Part shown: one piece after another, positions 38,764 to 47,690 of the stretch | Position numbering within the stretch: position 1 is the first letter of the stretch | Layout of the letters: every line of letters starts with the position of its first letter | Source of the DNA: Pseudomonas cichorii | GTDB lineage: Bacteria > Pseudomonadota > Gammaproteobacteria > Pseudomonadales > Pseudomonadaceae | Direction: 5' to 3' | DNA length: 64,000 nt | NCBI RefSeq assembly: GCF_003700275.1 | Contig: NZ_RBRE01000039.1 | Coordinates: 62,001-126,000 of the forward strand | Translations under genes and position numbers: made by a program | Notes under the pieces: generated by a model | The model's input: only the letters and a program-made list of their open reading frames with translations | Database searches by the model: none | What the model was told of the DNA's origin: nothing

Positions 38764-38860
38764 CTGTGGGAGGGAGCTTGCTCGCGACAGCAGCATCTCG
38801 GCCAACACACCTCTCCCGGATGCTCACCGGCCTCTTCGCCAATGAATTGGCTCCTACAGG
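38764..38860. repeat. REP-type repeats of two families
   Basis: CTGTGGGAGGGAGCTTGCTC (38764-38783) followed by GCGAC, and TTCGCCAATGAATTGGCTCC (38835-38854). Confidence 0.7.
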
Positions 38861-38861
38861 G

Positions 38862-39449
38862 CTACTGCCCGATAACCGTCTTCACCATCTGCGCATGCTC
38901 TGCCGGGTGCTTCGCACTGGAGATCACGTTCAGAATCGCCGCGCGCGTACCCGATGCCGCGAAAATGGTGGTGCTCAATACCTTCGCGCCACTCATGGTT
39001 GCGGAAATGTCTACCTGACGAATCCCCAGCCCGTTCTTCTTGACGATCGTTTTCTCACCCAGTTCCTTGACGTCCGTGTAACCGGAGCGCTGCTGAGCCA
39101 GGGTCCCGGCGACCAGGCCATCCAGAACCAGGCTGTCGTTATCGCTGGCCTGCACCTCCATCGGGATCGGCGTCTCGGTGACGATCACCACCCGCTGCTG
39201 AGCCTGATGGGTGTACAGCGCGCCCGTCACGCCCTGGGCAATTGCCTTGGCATCGATCTCCGGCATTTCGCCTTTCACGTAACCGGCGGGCAGGGTGAAG
39301 GCCAGCTTGCCGCCAAGCAACGACGCCTTCTGGCTGGCTGCGGCCTGTTTCTCGGCGGCGGGTTTGGTCGCGGCCTGCACGCTCAACAGGCTCTGGCAAC
39401 CGACTAATGCAACGCACATCATCACTGCTTTAAGACTGAATGTTCGCAT
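38862..39449 (-). CDS. Putative lipoprotein of unknown function
   Basis: 195 residues. A hydrophobic signal is followed by a possible lipobox LVGC (Cys18); alternatively it is cleaved near VQA-ATK. A Lys/Ala-rich linker leads to a beta-rich domain with FTLPAGYVKGEMPEID and ATMSGAKVLSTTIFAASGTR. I do not recognise the family. No operon partners. Confidence 0.65.
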   Translation of the reverse strand: MRTFSLKAVMMCVALVGCQSLLSVQAATKPAAEKQAAASQKASLLGGKLAFTLPAGYVKGEMPEIDAKAIAQGVTGALYTHQAQQRVVIVTETPIPMEVQASDNDSLVLDGLVAGTLAQQRSGYTDVKELGEKTIVKKNGLGIRQVDISATMSGAKVLSTTIFAASGTRAAILNVISSAKHPAEHAQMVKTVIGQ

Positions 39450-39527
39450 TGCACTTCCTCATGGGCCGGATGGCAGCAAGTTTAAAAAGTTGTTTAAAAA
39501 CATACACAAAGTTGAAATACAACAGCT

Positions 39528-40448
39528 TCACATGCTCGGAAATATACCGCGAATACCCTTGCACTTCGGATAATCCATACACCCCCAGAAGTTGCCACCG
39601 GCATTACGCCCGGTGCGCGCCACTTTCATGATCATGCTCTTCTTGCAATGCGGGCAATTGGGCGCGACCGGTTGTATGACCGGCTCGGCTGGCGGCGCGG
39701 GTTGTACCGGCTCAGGCACTTCGATAACCGGCGCGGTCGCCTTGTGTTCCACAGGCGCCACAGGCTCTACCAGCGGCGGCGCAACGCTGCGGGTCCGGGC
39801 AATCCACTGGTTCAGCAACTCGCCATCCACCAGCCGCAGATTACGCCCCGAAGCGAACTGCCGGGCCGGCTTGCTGAAGCGGCCACTGGTAATCACCAGG
39901 CCACCCACCGCGCCTTCAGCCGCCATTGCGCCGTACAACTCACGCACCACCGGCACGCCAACCTGTATCGCGCGCCACTGCTTGCACTGCACCAGATACT
40001 TCTCGCCGTCCTTGTAGATCACCAGATCCACGCCGCCATCCGGGCCATTGCCACCGGTTTCCTGCACACTGAAACCCTGATGCCGCAGCGTCTCGCCAAC
40101 CAGCAACTCGAACTCGTGCCAACTGATACCGGTCAGCGTATTGGCGCCCGGCAGCGCGGCCGACTCCAGCAACCTGCGCCGTTTGCGCCTGGCCAGAAAC
40201 GACACCAGCGCGCCGACCAGCAAGGTGATCGGCAGGATGTACTGCCCGAACGTCGCAAACCCCTTGAACGCCGAGTGAATCAGCAGTGTGTCCAACTGAC
40301 GCGCATCTGCCAGCAAGGGCATCGGTGCACTCGCGACCGAATTCAGGTAGGCGCCAATGCCAATTGCCAGGCTAATACTCAGCCACCAGGGCAATTTGGC
40401 GGCGACATGAACAAGGGCTTCAAGGGTTGAAGAGGGTTTGCGTGACAT
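39528..40448 (-). CDS. Membrane-anchored Mrr-like restriction endonuclease with C4 zinc finger
   Basis: 306 residues. Two hydrophobic helices lie in the first 90 residues. An Mrr_cat nuclease domain follows (HEFELLVGETLRHQGF, GGNGPDGGVDLVIY, KYLVQCKQW: the D...QxK catalytic pattern), then a Pro-rich linker and a C-terminal topoisomerase-type zinc finger (CPHCKKSMI...GCMDYPKCKG). Mrr cleaves modified DNA, but many membrane-bound relatives are not proven restriction enzymes. It has no neighbouring methylase. Confidence 0.82.
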   Translation of the reverse strand: MSRKPSSTLEALVHVAAKLPWWLSISLAIGIGAYLNSVASAPMPLLADARQLDTLLIHSAFKGFATFGQYILPITLLVGALVSFLARRKRRRLLESAALPGANTLTGISWHEFELLVGETLRHQGFSVQETGGNGPDGGVDLVIYKDGEKYLVQCKQWRAIQVGVPVVRELYGAMAAEGAVGGLVITSGRFSKPARQFASGRNLRLVDGELLNQWIARTRSVAPPLVEPVAPVEHKATAPVIEVPEPVQPAPPAEPVIQPVAPNCPHCKKSMIMKVARTGRNAGGNFWGCMDYPKCKGIRGIFPSM

Positions 40449-40799
40449 ATCCGTTGCCTGTGACGAAGCGGGGCGAGAGGCCTGCGAAAAGGGCGCCCAT
40501 GGTGCAGAGATTGCAGGGATGAAGTAAAGGAATTATCCGCCCTACAGCCCGGTTTTAAACAAATAGAACAAGCCAATAGTGACTCTTTCGAGTACCAAAG
40601 CTTCTACCTTTGCGCGCTTGAAGGGCACAACGATAAAGGCTGCTTCAGCGCATGAAAATATGTGTTTGATAATAACTAAAGGCCCTCACAAGAGGGTCGA
40701 TATATATGCCGATGCGATTCCGGTTGTCACTTTGAAAGACTGTGCTAAACCTTCAAGGTACCCGGTATTTGAAGATTTTATCAGGGAGAGGTCTTCTAG
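40449..40799. other. Gene-free interval before aer-like gene
   Basis: About 350 bp. A short plus-strand frame (76 codons) is open here, but it lacks a ribosome site and runs into the next gene, so I do not call it. A small CCCTC-ACAA-GAGGG hairpin is at 40683-40696. Nothing else is clear. Confidence 0.5.
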
Positions 40800-42365
40800 A
40801 TGCGTGTGAACATGCCAGTTACTCAGAACGAGAGAACCTTTCCCGCGTCTGAGCGTTTGATTTCCACCACGGACCTCAACAGCCACATTACCTACTGCAA
40901 CGATGCCTTCGTGGCGCTCAGCGGCTTTACCCGCGAAGAGCTGATCGGCCAGCCCCACAACCTGGTTCGCCATCCGGACATGCCGCCTTCCGTGTTTGCC
41001 CATATGTGGGAAACCATCAAGCAGGGCAAGCCATGGATGGGCATCGTCAAGAACCGCTCCAAACAGGGCGACTTCTATTGGGTCAGCGCCTACGTCACTG
41101 CCGTGTATGAAAACGGTCGCATCGTCGGTTATGAATCGGTTCGCTCGCTGCCGACCCGCGAACAGGTGCGCCGCGCCGAAGCCCTTTACGCCCGTCTGCG
41201 CGCAGGCAAGTCGGCGGTGTCCAAGACCGGTTCTGCGGTTTACCACCTGCGCCGGCAACTGCCGATGATCCTCTGCGCGATCGTCATGATCACGGGCGTG
41301 TACCTGCTCGATGACACGGCTTCCTTCGCCCTGATCCTGGCCGTCGTACTCGCGCTTGGCGCCTACCTCGAAGTACGCCAGCGGCGCAACATTCAACAGA
41401 CCCTGGACGACCATCCAAAAGCTTTTACCAGCGCACTGGTCGCACTGACCTACAGCGACAACCGCGGCCCACAGGCACAGCTCGATCTGGCTTTGCTCAG
41501 CGAAGAAGCGCGCCTGCAAACCGCCTTGACCCGTCTGGTGGACACCGGCGAAAACGTCAGGCGCCACGCCGGGCAATCGGCGCAACTGTCGCATCAACAA
41601 GCGCGCTCCCTCGATCAACAGCGCAGCGAAACCGACCAGTCGGCCACCGCGATCAACCAGATGGCTGCGACCATTCAGGAAGTCACCCACAACGTCCAAA
41701 GCACCGCCCATGCTGCTGAAGAGGCCGACAAACTGGCCCAGCAAGGACGCAGCCTGGCCGATGACAGCCTGTTGGCAATCCGTCACATGGCCAACTCGGT
41801 AACTGAAATCGGCACCGCTGTCGGAGAACTGGCCAGCGCTACCCAATCGATCGGCAGCGTCGTCGACGTGATCACCTCGATTGCCCAGCAAACCAACCTG
41901 CTGGCCCTCAACGCCGCCATCGAAGCCGCCCGTGCCGGCGAACAGGGCCGTGGCTTTGCCGTGGTGGCCGACGAAGTCCGCTCGCTGGCTTCACGCACCC
42001 AGTCCTCGACCGAACAGATCCAGCAAATCATCACCTCGCTGCGTGACGGCGCAGACCGCGCCGTGATGACCGCCAGCAAAGGCGAGCAGATCTCCCAGGA
42101 AAGCGTCGCCAGCGTCGAAGCCGTACAAAAGGCCCTCGACGGCATCAGCCAGTCGGTAACGCGCATCACCGGCATGAGCCAACAAATGGCCTCCGCCTCG
42201 GAAGAACAGACCCACGTAGCGGAAAACATCAGCCAGCAGATCACCCGCATCGCGCAACTCTGCGACCAGAGCGCCGGCCAGGCTCAACAAGGCTCGCAGA
42301 TCAGCAAGGAACTGGAAGAAATGGCCGAGTACCTGCACAGTCTGGCGGAGCGTTTCAACCGCTAA
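40800..42365 (+). CDS. aer: Aer-like PAS chemoreceptor
   Basis: 521 residues. The N-terminal PAS domain (about 20-125) has [31 protein letters not shown], the FAD-binding type of Aer. A hydrophobic anchor (about 152-190) follows, then the methyl-accepting signalling domain with the hairpin tip [34 protein letters not shown]. It steers swimming toward oxygen or good redox conditions via CheA/CheW. The ATG at 40800 gives the usual PVTQNERTF start. FAD binding is inferred. Confidence 0.9.
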   Translation: MRVNMPVTQNERTFPASERLISTTDLNSHITYCNDAFVALSGFTREELIGQPHNLVRHPDMPPSVFAHMWETIKQGKPWMGIVKNRSKQGDFYWVSAYVTAVYENGRIVGYESVRSLPTREQVRRAEALYARLRAGKSAVSKTGSAVYHLRRQLPMILCAIVMITGVYLLDDTASFALILAVVLALGAYLEVRQRRNIQQTLDDHPKAFTSALVALTYSDNRGPQAQLDLALLSEEARLQTALTRLVDTGENVRRHAGQSAQLSHQQARSLDQQRSETDQSATAINQMAATIQEVTHNVQSTAHAAEEADKLAQQGRSLADDSLLAIRHMANSVTEIGTAVGELASATQSIGSVVDVITSIAQQTNLLALNAAIEAARAGEQGRGFAVVADEVRSLASRTQSSTEQIQQIITSLRDGADRAVMTASKGEQISQESVASVEAVQKALDGISQSVTRITGMSQQMASASEEQTHVAENISQQITRIAQLCDQSAGQAQQGSQISKELEEMAEYLHSLAERFNR

Positions 42366-42374
42366 CGAGCATCG

Positions 42375-42453
42375 GTAGGAGCGAATTCATTCGCGAAACC
42401 TCACCCCTCCCACAGGCTAAACAACCCTGTGGAGGGGGCTTACCCGCGACAGC
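42375..42453. repeat. REP-type repeats
   Basis: GTAGGAGCGAATTCATTCGC (42375-42394) and the second family CCTGTGGAGGGGGCTTACCC from about 42426. Confidence 0.75.
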
Positions 42454-42474
42454 CCCAACACAATCCATCAGCCA

Positions 42475-43035
42475 TCAAACCACCTGAAAAAACCTCGCAG
42501 CCCCCTGCCACCAAGACCCATCCGAGCGACCTTGTTGCCCCTCAAAACCCTGCCCAGGCAACGGCAACACCTGCGGCACATCCCGCAGCCTGATCCACGG
42601 CTCGCTCTGCCAATGCAACATGCTCAGCGACAGGCCTGGCCATTGCAGCAGACTCAGACTCGGCATGCTCTCCAGCGGCGGCACCTGCTCATCGCGCAAC
42701 GCCGCGACCACCTCATTGGTCAGCCAGTGCCGCAGGCTGCGATGCTCGGGATGGTAATGATGCACCAGCAACGCATACACCCCCGACTCACTGATCATCA
42801 ACGCCTCTTCGGTACGACCGTGGCTCTCCAGCCACAGCGTACGGCGCTGGTCCGGGTCGAGTTTGCTGGTGGTGCGCTCGTTCAGGGGCCAGGCGATCAG
42901 CTTGCTCAGGTCACGGGCAGAGAACCAGGCCTGGGTTTCCAGGAGCAGGGCGCGGAGTTGGCGGTTGTGGCGGAGGAAGGTGGCGGGGTGGAAAGGTTCG
43001 AGGTTTTGGTGTCCGAGGCTCGGATCTCTAGGCAT
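42475..43035 (-). CDS. Bro-N domain protein (phage antirepressor-like), chromosomal type
   Basis: 186 residues. The Bro-N region (about 22-115) contains AWFSARDLSKLIAWPLNERTTSKL, MISESGVYALLVHHYHPEHRSLRHWLTNEVVAALR. The C-terminal half (LQWPGLSLSMLHWQSEPWIRLRDV) is unlike phage antirepressors. Base composition is like the core chromosome, unlike the second Bro-N gene at 46862. Bro-N proteins bind DNA and are common in prophages; this one may be a domesticated relic. Function unknown. Confidence 0.7.
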   Translation of the reverse strand: MPRDPSLGHQNLEPFHPATFLRHNRQLRALLLETQAWFSARDLSKLIAWPLNERTTSKLDPDQRRTLWLESHGRTEEALMISESGVYALLVHHYHPEHRSLRHWLTNEVVAALRDEQVPPLESMPSLSLLQWPGLSLSMLHWQSEPWIRLRDVPQVLPLPGQGFEGQQGRSDGSWWQGAARFFQVV

Positions 43036-43374
43036 TTCGTAATCTCTACTTTTATTTAGCTTTCTTATTTGGCTTAAAGGCGTCGGGAGCTAAGAAACCT
43101 CAAAAGTAGAAAAGGCCGGACGTATTCCCCTTGCGGGTCTTGTATTAGTCCACTCCCGACATAACACGATTTTACGACGAGCAGCCGAAAGCCGCAGGTA
43201 CAAAAAAGCCGCATTTTATCGGGGGCGGACAGGCCGCTACTTTTGGGTTTCTGTGCGTTTCTTAGGCGCGCAGCAAGGGTAGGGCGCAGGTGAAAGACAG
43301 ACAAGATGCAAAGCTGTAGGGCGATTCTGAAAGTTTGCAGAGCGCCGGACAAACGCCCGGCTATGAGCCCCGGG
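43036..43374. other. Gene-free interval at the left edge of the accessory cassette
   Basis: About 340 bp with no supported gene; a 134-codon minus-strand frame reads through it and into the HNH gene, but its protein is Arg/Leu-rich and looks like noise. GC is high, unlike the cassette to the right. I see no tRNA or att-like repeat. Confidence 0.5.
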
Positions 43375-44409
43375 CTATAACAATGAATCGAGATGCGACT
43401 GGAGGGCTTTCGCGCTTGGCCTGTCTGATAGCGTTGAAGGAAGCGACAACGGCTTTTGGTCCAGCGTGCCGTATTCACTTTGCTTAAGTGCGTCAGCCAG
43501 CTCTACTAACAAACTATCGGGATTGACCCAGACCAGACCTAAGTCAAACAGGGTATGAATGTCAGCGCGCAGTAGCAAACCGTTACTCACCACATTCGTG
43601 TCTGCGCCCTGATACGGCACGATATGAGCCGCCTCCAGCAAGGCTTCAATGCTGCAGCCGGTTACTGCGCATTGCCCTTCATAAGCCTTGAGTAGCTTCT
43701 TACGAAAAGACTTCTGCCCTTGGCGACGCACGATGCTGGAAAGAGTGCGCTTACGGGCATCAATGATGTCAGTAGGGTCAAATACCCCTTGCGTCTCCAG
43801 CTCAGCTTCGATTTCAGCGATTTCCAGAGCTGGGCCGATCTCGCGGTGAAGCGTGAATTTTGTAGGGCCTGAGCCTTCGTGGCTTTGATAGAGGAAGCGA
43901 CCTTCATAGGTGAAGCCTGCGCCGGGGTGTTCGTATTTCTTTTTGCGGTAGAACAACAGCAATTCCAGGCCTCGCTCGACGTGCTCTTTGAGGAGATAGT
44001 CAGTACCGCCTTTGAGCTGGCCTTCCATGTGAAGCACATCGTCCGTGAGGATGTCGTTGTATTGCGTTCTGTCTGCCGTTTTGTGCTCCGTCACGAAAAT
44101 CCACACGGAGTCAAAGGCTGCTGGTTTGAAGATGCCGTTGTTGAGACTAGAGGCTGTGATGTGGAACAGATCACGCAGGTCTGCACGGGTGTAAATGTTT
44201 CCTACCGTCAGTTGTTGCGATGCAAAAGCTCCAGCGAGGGCGTGTTGTGAGGCCTTTGTATTCACCTTGTAGTCCTGTTCCATTTTTTCTGTAGGAAAAG
44301 GATGGTGCCGTACTGCCTGTTTTGTTACAAATATATTTTCGTCAAAAAACACTGCTTTTGAAGGAGATGACGCCTTATCCAACAAATAATCATTGGTGAC
44401 CGTCTGCAT
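43375..44409 (-). CDS. HNH endonuclease with SRA/DUF3427-like N-terminal domain
   Basis: 344 residues. The first part (about 65-200) has the pattern VGNIYTRADLRDLFHIT...WIFVTEHK...YND...GRFLYQSHEG, which resembles DUF3427/ScoMcrA-type SRA-like domains that read modified bases. The C-terminal HNH domain has CAVTGCSIEALLEAAHIVPY and GLLLRADIHTLFDLGLVWV. This is the usual make-up of a modification-dependent (type IV-like) nuclease. No strong ribosome site before the ATG. It is divergent from the dGTPase gene by 197 bp. Domain readings are from memory. Confidence 0.78.
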   Translation of the reverse strand: MQTVTNDYLLDKASSPSKAVFFDENIFVTKQAVRHHPFPTEKMEQDYKVNTKASQHALAGAFASQQLTVGNIYTRADLRDLFHITASSLNNGIFKPAAFDSVWIFVTEHKTADRTQYNDILTDDVLHMEGQLKGGTDYLLKEHVERGLELLLFYRKKKYEHPGAGFTYEGRFLYQSHEGSGPTKFTLHREIGPALEIAEIEAELETQGVFDPTDIIDARKRTLSSIVRRQGQKSFRKKLLKAYEGQCAVTGCSIEALLEAAHIVPYQGADTNVVSNGLLLRADIHTLFDLGLVWVNPDSLLVELADALKQSEYGTLDQKPLSLPSTLSDRPSAKALQSHLDSLL

Positions 44410-44606
44410 AGATTTATGTATTTTCGATTTATGCCGAAGAACTCATGAGCGTTGGGCCTCAGCGATCCTAAAATTTAGAGGCAGGCAAGCAAAATCGTGG
44501 CCTCATTGCATAGGAAAGTCTTGCAGAACAGTGTGGATGTTAAGGTTTTCTAGATGTATTAAAGTGATGTCTGTTCTGTAATATAGATTAGAACAAGGAG
44601 TGTTTT

Positions 44607-45902
44607 ATGTGGGAAGAACGGTTTTTTAATGTCGAAGAGTCGAGCTTTAAACGAGATGAGTATGCTCGGGATCGGGCGCGTATTATTCATTCGGCATTTT
44701 TTAGAAGGCTTCAAGGTAAGACACAGGTTTTGGGCTTGGGGGAAAGTGACTTTTACAGAACCCGTCTGACACACTCTTTAGAGGTAGCGCAGATTGGTGG
44801 AGGGATTGCTGAGTTTTTAAAAACGAAGTGCTCTGAGGATACGGAGATATTAAATATCATCCCCGGGCAAAATCTCATTGAGTCACTTGGGCTTGCGCAT
44901 GATATTGGTCACCCACCCTTTGGTCATGGTGGAGAGGTCGCGCTTAATTATGTTATGCGAGATGACCAAGGGTTTGAAGGAAATGCGCAGACTCTTCGTG
45001 TCTGCACATCGTTGGGTGAGTATTCTGATTCTAACGGCTTGAACCTCACCCGAAGAGTTTTACTTGGCCTGATTAAATATCCTAGCTACTACTCTGATGT
45101 GGTGAATCCTGAAGCTTATGGGGATGTAGGAGGGCTTAATTTGGATTCTTTCAAGCCCCCTAAATGCATCTTTGATTCGGATAGGGATAATGTAGATTGG
45201 GTTTTCAAACCGTTTACCAATGATCGTTCAAAATTTATGGAGTTTGCCCTGAAAGGTAAGGGTAAGCACCATAAGCCAAAATACAAGTCTTTTGATTGTA
45301 GTATTATGGAGTTGGCAGATGATATTGCATATGGTGTCCATGATCTGGAGGATTCGGTTGCGTTAGGTTTGGTTTCAGAAAGTAGATGGAAAAAGGAGGT
45401 TGTTTCAAAGCTGATGGATTCTTTGAAGGACTATCCGCTCGCAAAGAGAATTGAGTTATACACTTCTCAGCTTTTTTCTGGCGAAAATAAAGTCAGGAAG
45501 GCAGCTATCGGTAAACTGGTCAGCTATTTTATTGTGAATGTTGAGGTTAAGAAGCAGGGAGCATTTTCTCATGCCTTGCTGGATTATCAGGCTGCGTTTC
45601 CTTCTGTTGTGAGAGAAGAGCTTGATATTCTGCAAGAATTTGTGAGAGAGAATGTTATAAAAACACCCGAAGTGCAGACGCTTGAGTATAAAGGCCAGCA
45701 AATGATTGTGAAGCTGTTTGACGCAATCTCAGCTAACCCCTCAAGGCTTCTCCCAAAGAAATACTACAAGCGCTACGTTTCAGAGAACTCGGAAAAGAGG
45801 GTCGTTTGTGACTATCTTGCGGGTACAACTGATGATTATGCTACCAGGCTGTATCACAAAATATTTACGCCCTCTAGTGGGTCTATATTTGACAAGCTTT
45901 AA
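44607..45902 (+). CDS. Deoxyguanosinetriphosphate triphosphohydrolase (HD-domain dGTPase)
   Basis: 431 residues. HD-domain metal ligands: His56 (RLTHSLEV), His98-Asp99 (LAHDIGHPPFGHGG) and Asp238/239 (MELADDIAYGVHD). It splits dGTP into deoxyguanosine and triphosphate. Codon use is AT-rich, unlike core genes. Stand-alone dGTPases of this kind have been shown to protect bacteria by depleting dNTPs during phage infection, so defence is a reasonable inference in this neighbourhood. AAGGAG precedes the ATG by 6 nt. Convergent with the gene at 45959. Confidence 0.85.
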   Translation: MWEERFFNVEESSFKRDEYARDRARIIHSAFFRRLQGKTQVLGLGESDFYRTRLTHSLEVAQIGGGIAEFLKTKCSEDTEILNIIPGQNLIESLGLAHDIGHPPFGHGGEVALNYVMRDDQGFEGNAQTLRVCTSLGEYSDSNGLNLTRRVLLGLIKYPSYYSDVVNPEAYGDVGGLNLDSFKPPKCIFDSDRDNVDWVFKPFTNDRSKFMEFALKGKGKHHKPKYKSFDCSIMELADDIAYGVHDLEDSVALGLVSESRWKKEVVSKLMDSLKDYPLAKRIELYTSQLFSGENKVRKAAIGKLVSYFIVNVEVKKQGAFSHALLDYQAAFPSVVREELDILQEFVRENVIKTPEVQTLEYKGQQMIVKLFDAISANPSRLLPKKYYKRYVSENSEKRVVCDYLAGTTDDYATRLYHKIFTPSSGSIFDKL

Positions 45903-45958
45903 TAGCTCTATCGCAGTTGCGTGATAAACAGGTTTTCTGTGAGTCACGCACTTGTGAA

Positions 45959-46855
45959 TTATTTTTTGATTACGGGTTTGTTTAGAGACTCCAGTAATAA
46001 GCCTGCTGTTTGTTTTGGGATGTAACCTTGAGAGATTTTTCTGTCTAGGTAGGCAGGAAATTTTTGAGGCAGATAGATGTTTTCTAGCCATATCCTAAAT
46101 TCGCCAAGAGCACTTAATGGATATATATTGGCCTCGGTTTTTGCTGATGATTGAGGGAAGTAATCGGGATATTCATGGGCGAATTTTTGACGTGGACCAT
46201 GAGTTATTTCCAGTTCTTTAGACTTCCAGTTATTAGCCCACATCTGCCCCACGCTAATGTCTGGTACGGTATGCGTATCGATAATAAGCCCGGTGTCTAT
46301 TGCGGAAACCACAATGTCAGCGATTTCTCTAAAAACACTGAAGTATCCAGGTGGGAGTTTGTTTAATAAAATTCTGTCATGATAGTGTTTCCAAGAGTCT
46401 AGCTTTAATGACTCTGGGGAGAATCCAACGCTTTCATATATGAAGTCGCGCAGGGTTTTTCTTGCTAAAAGCCGATAATTTCTTTGTGCTGTTTCAGTGT
46501 CAGTATTTTCTGAGTCGAATGCATAGTATTCCAAAACTGCCATGCAAACAGCATCAGGATATGCGCTAATTTTTTGACCGTTCTGCTCTGTTTTTATTAC
46601 TATCCTGTCACTTTTGAAGTCGTGTTGATGAAGGATTTGCTTAATCCTTTTACCGCGTGGTTTAAACTTTTCGTCACCCCAGTTATTGGCTAGGTCACTG
46701 ATTGTTTTGGGGTTTACACCGCATAATCTAGCTAATCCTCTTTCGGTTAAATAGGGTGTGGTGTCATTGAGTACTCCCATTTGAATGCCATCTACTTCTT
46801 TGAAAGAAGCTGAGGGTAGCTCTAACGGAAGTTCTGACTGAATTAATTCACTCAT
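45959..46855 (-). CDS. HTH-containing protein of phage/prophage type
   Basis: 298 residues, AT-rich codon use. The N-terminal HTH-like segment YLTERGLARLCGVNPKTISDLANNW is followed by YPDAVCMAVLEYYAFDSE and a long C-terminal domain with VPDISVGQMWANNWKS, HEYPDYFPQSSAK and WLENIYLPQKFPAYL. It resembles phage proteins of the P63C/antirepressor kind in outline; I cannot name the family firmly, and a BstA-like defence function is only a guess. It lies 6 bp after the Bro-N gene on the same strand (GGGAG before the ATG), so the two form an operon. Confidence 0.65.
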   Translation of the reverse strand: MSELIQSELPLELPSASFKEVDGIQMGVLNDTTPYLTERGLARLCGVNPKTISDLANNWGDEKFKPRGKRIKQILHQHDFKSDRIVIKTEQNGQKISAYPDAVCMAVLEYYAFDSENTDTETAQRNYRLLARKTLRDFIYESVGFSPESLKLDSWKHYHDRILLNKLPPGYFSVFREIADIVVSAIDTGLIIDTHTVPDISVGQMWANNWKSKELEITHGPRQKFAHEYPDYFPQSSAKTEANIYPLSALGEFRIWLENIYLPQKFPAYLDRKISQGYIPKQTAGLLLESLNKPVIKK

Positions 46856-46861
46856 TATTTT

Positions 46862-47635
46862 TTACTCCCTGTTGATTATTTTGATTGAGTTTTTAATTAT
46901 TTCCAAAGGATAGAAATGGTCTTTTGTACCATTTTTACTGATCTTCTTTACGCTTATTCCTTGTTCTATGCAGAGCTTTGTGCACATGGCCCAGAGATGC
47001 TGTTGGTCAATGCCTAATTTGTTTTCATCGCAGTAATTAGAGATGCTTGTATGGTTTTTGTGATCGAGTTGAGGAGTTATTTCTTCTATTTTTTGATTTA
47101 TTTCATAAAGCCTTCTTTCTGTGTTTTCAAATCTTAGCTTGGTTTCAAGCGCTAACTTTTCACGCTCTTCAATTTCCCTTATTAGAAGATTGGTGTTTTG
47201 AGCTAGTGCATGCGCAAGCGACATTATTTCAGAGCTATCTTGTTTCTCGGGCGCAGGATAAGTGCCGTGTTTGTGTATGGAGGGGAGAACTTCGTGGAAT
47301 AGCCAGCGTTGAAATTTTTTACTTGCCGGAGTGTTATCTCTTGAAATTAATCTGTAAAGACCAGGTTGAGTTATGAATACTTCTTTTCTTGGAGAGGTGG
47401 AAGTGTCATCTGGGACTGAGAAATGCTCGTATTCATCAATGTCTAATACTTCTAATTGCGCTTTAAGTAAGGCGCCTAGTCCTGTTTTTATTCTGTTGTT
47501 TATGCTTGTGTTGGACTTTGCTAGTGTTAAAACTACATCCTCCAATGATACATATAGTTTTTCATCTACATAAAAGCTTCTTATTTTTGAACTGCCGTGC
47601 TCTGCATGGTAATCGAGAAGAATAGGAGAGTTCAT
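46862..47635 (-). CDS. Bro-N domain antirepressor-like protein
   Basis: 257 residues. N-terminal Bro-N (about 15-115) has KLYVSLEDVVLTLAKSNTS, VFITQPGLYRLISRDNTPASKKFQRWLFHEVLPSIHKHGTY. A charged coiled coil (130-180) and a C-terminal segment with IDQQHLWAMCTKLC follow. Phage antirepressors have this layout. GGAGG lies 7 nt before the ATG. It is the first gene of an operon with 45959, and a palindromic operator lies upstream. AT-rich codon use points to recent transfer. Confidence 0.78.
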   Translation of the reverse strand: MNSPILLDYHAEHGSSKIRSFYVDEKLYVSLEDVVLTLAKSNTSINNRIKTGLGALLKAQLEVLDIDEYEHFSVPDDTSTSPRKEVFITQPGLYRLISRDNTPASKKFQRWLFHEVLPSIHKHGTYPAPEKQDSSEIMSLAHALAQNTNLLIREIEEREKLALETKLRFENTERRLYEINQKIEEITPQLDHKNHTSISNYCDENKLGIDQQHLWAMCTKLCIEQGISVKKISKNGTKDHFYPLEIIKNSIKIINRE

Positions 47636-47673
47636 AGTGTTGCCTCCAAAAAAGTCCAGCTTGGTAGAACTTT

Positions 47674-47690
47674 AGATATTCTAAATATCT
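47674..47690. promoter_or_regulatory. Palindromic operator candidate upstream of Bro-N gene
   Basis: AGATATT-CTA-AATATCT: perfect 7-bp arms with a 3-bp spacer, 39 bp upstream of the Bro-N start codon. Confidence 0.55.

Noticed and set aside
40579..40809. A 76-codon plus-strand frame before aer
   Set aside because: No ribosome site, no similarity recognised and overlap with the aer start.
43074..43478. A 134-codon minus-strand frame running into the HNH gene
   Set aside because: Arg/Leu/Ser-rich translation without domain; it overlaps HNH in another frame.
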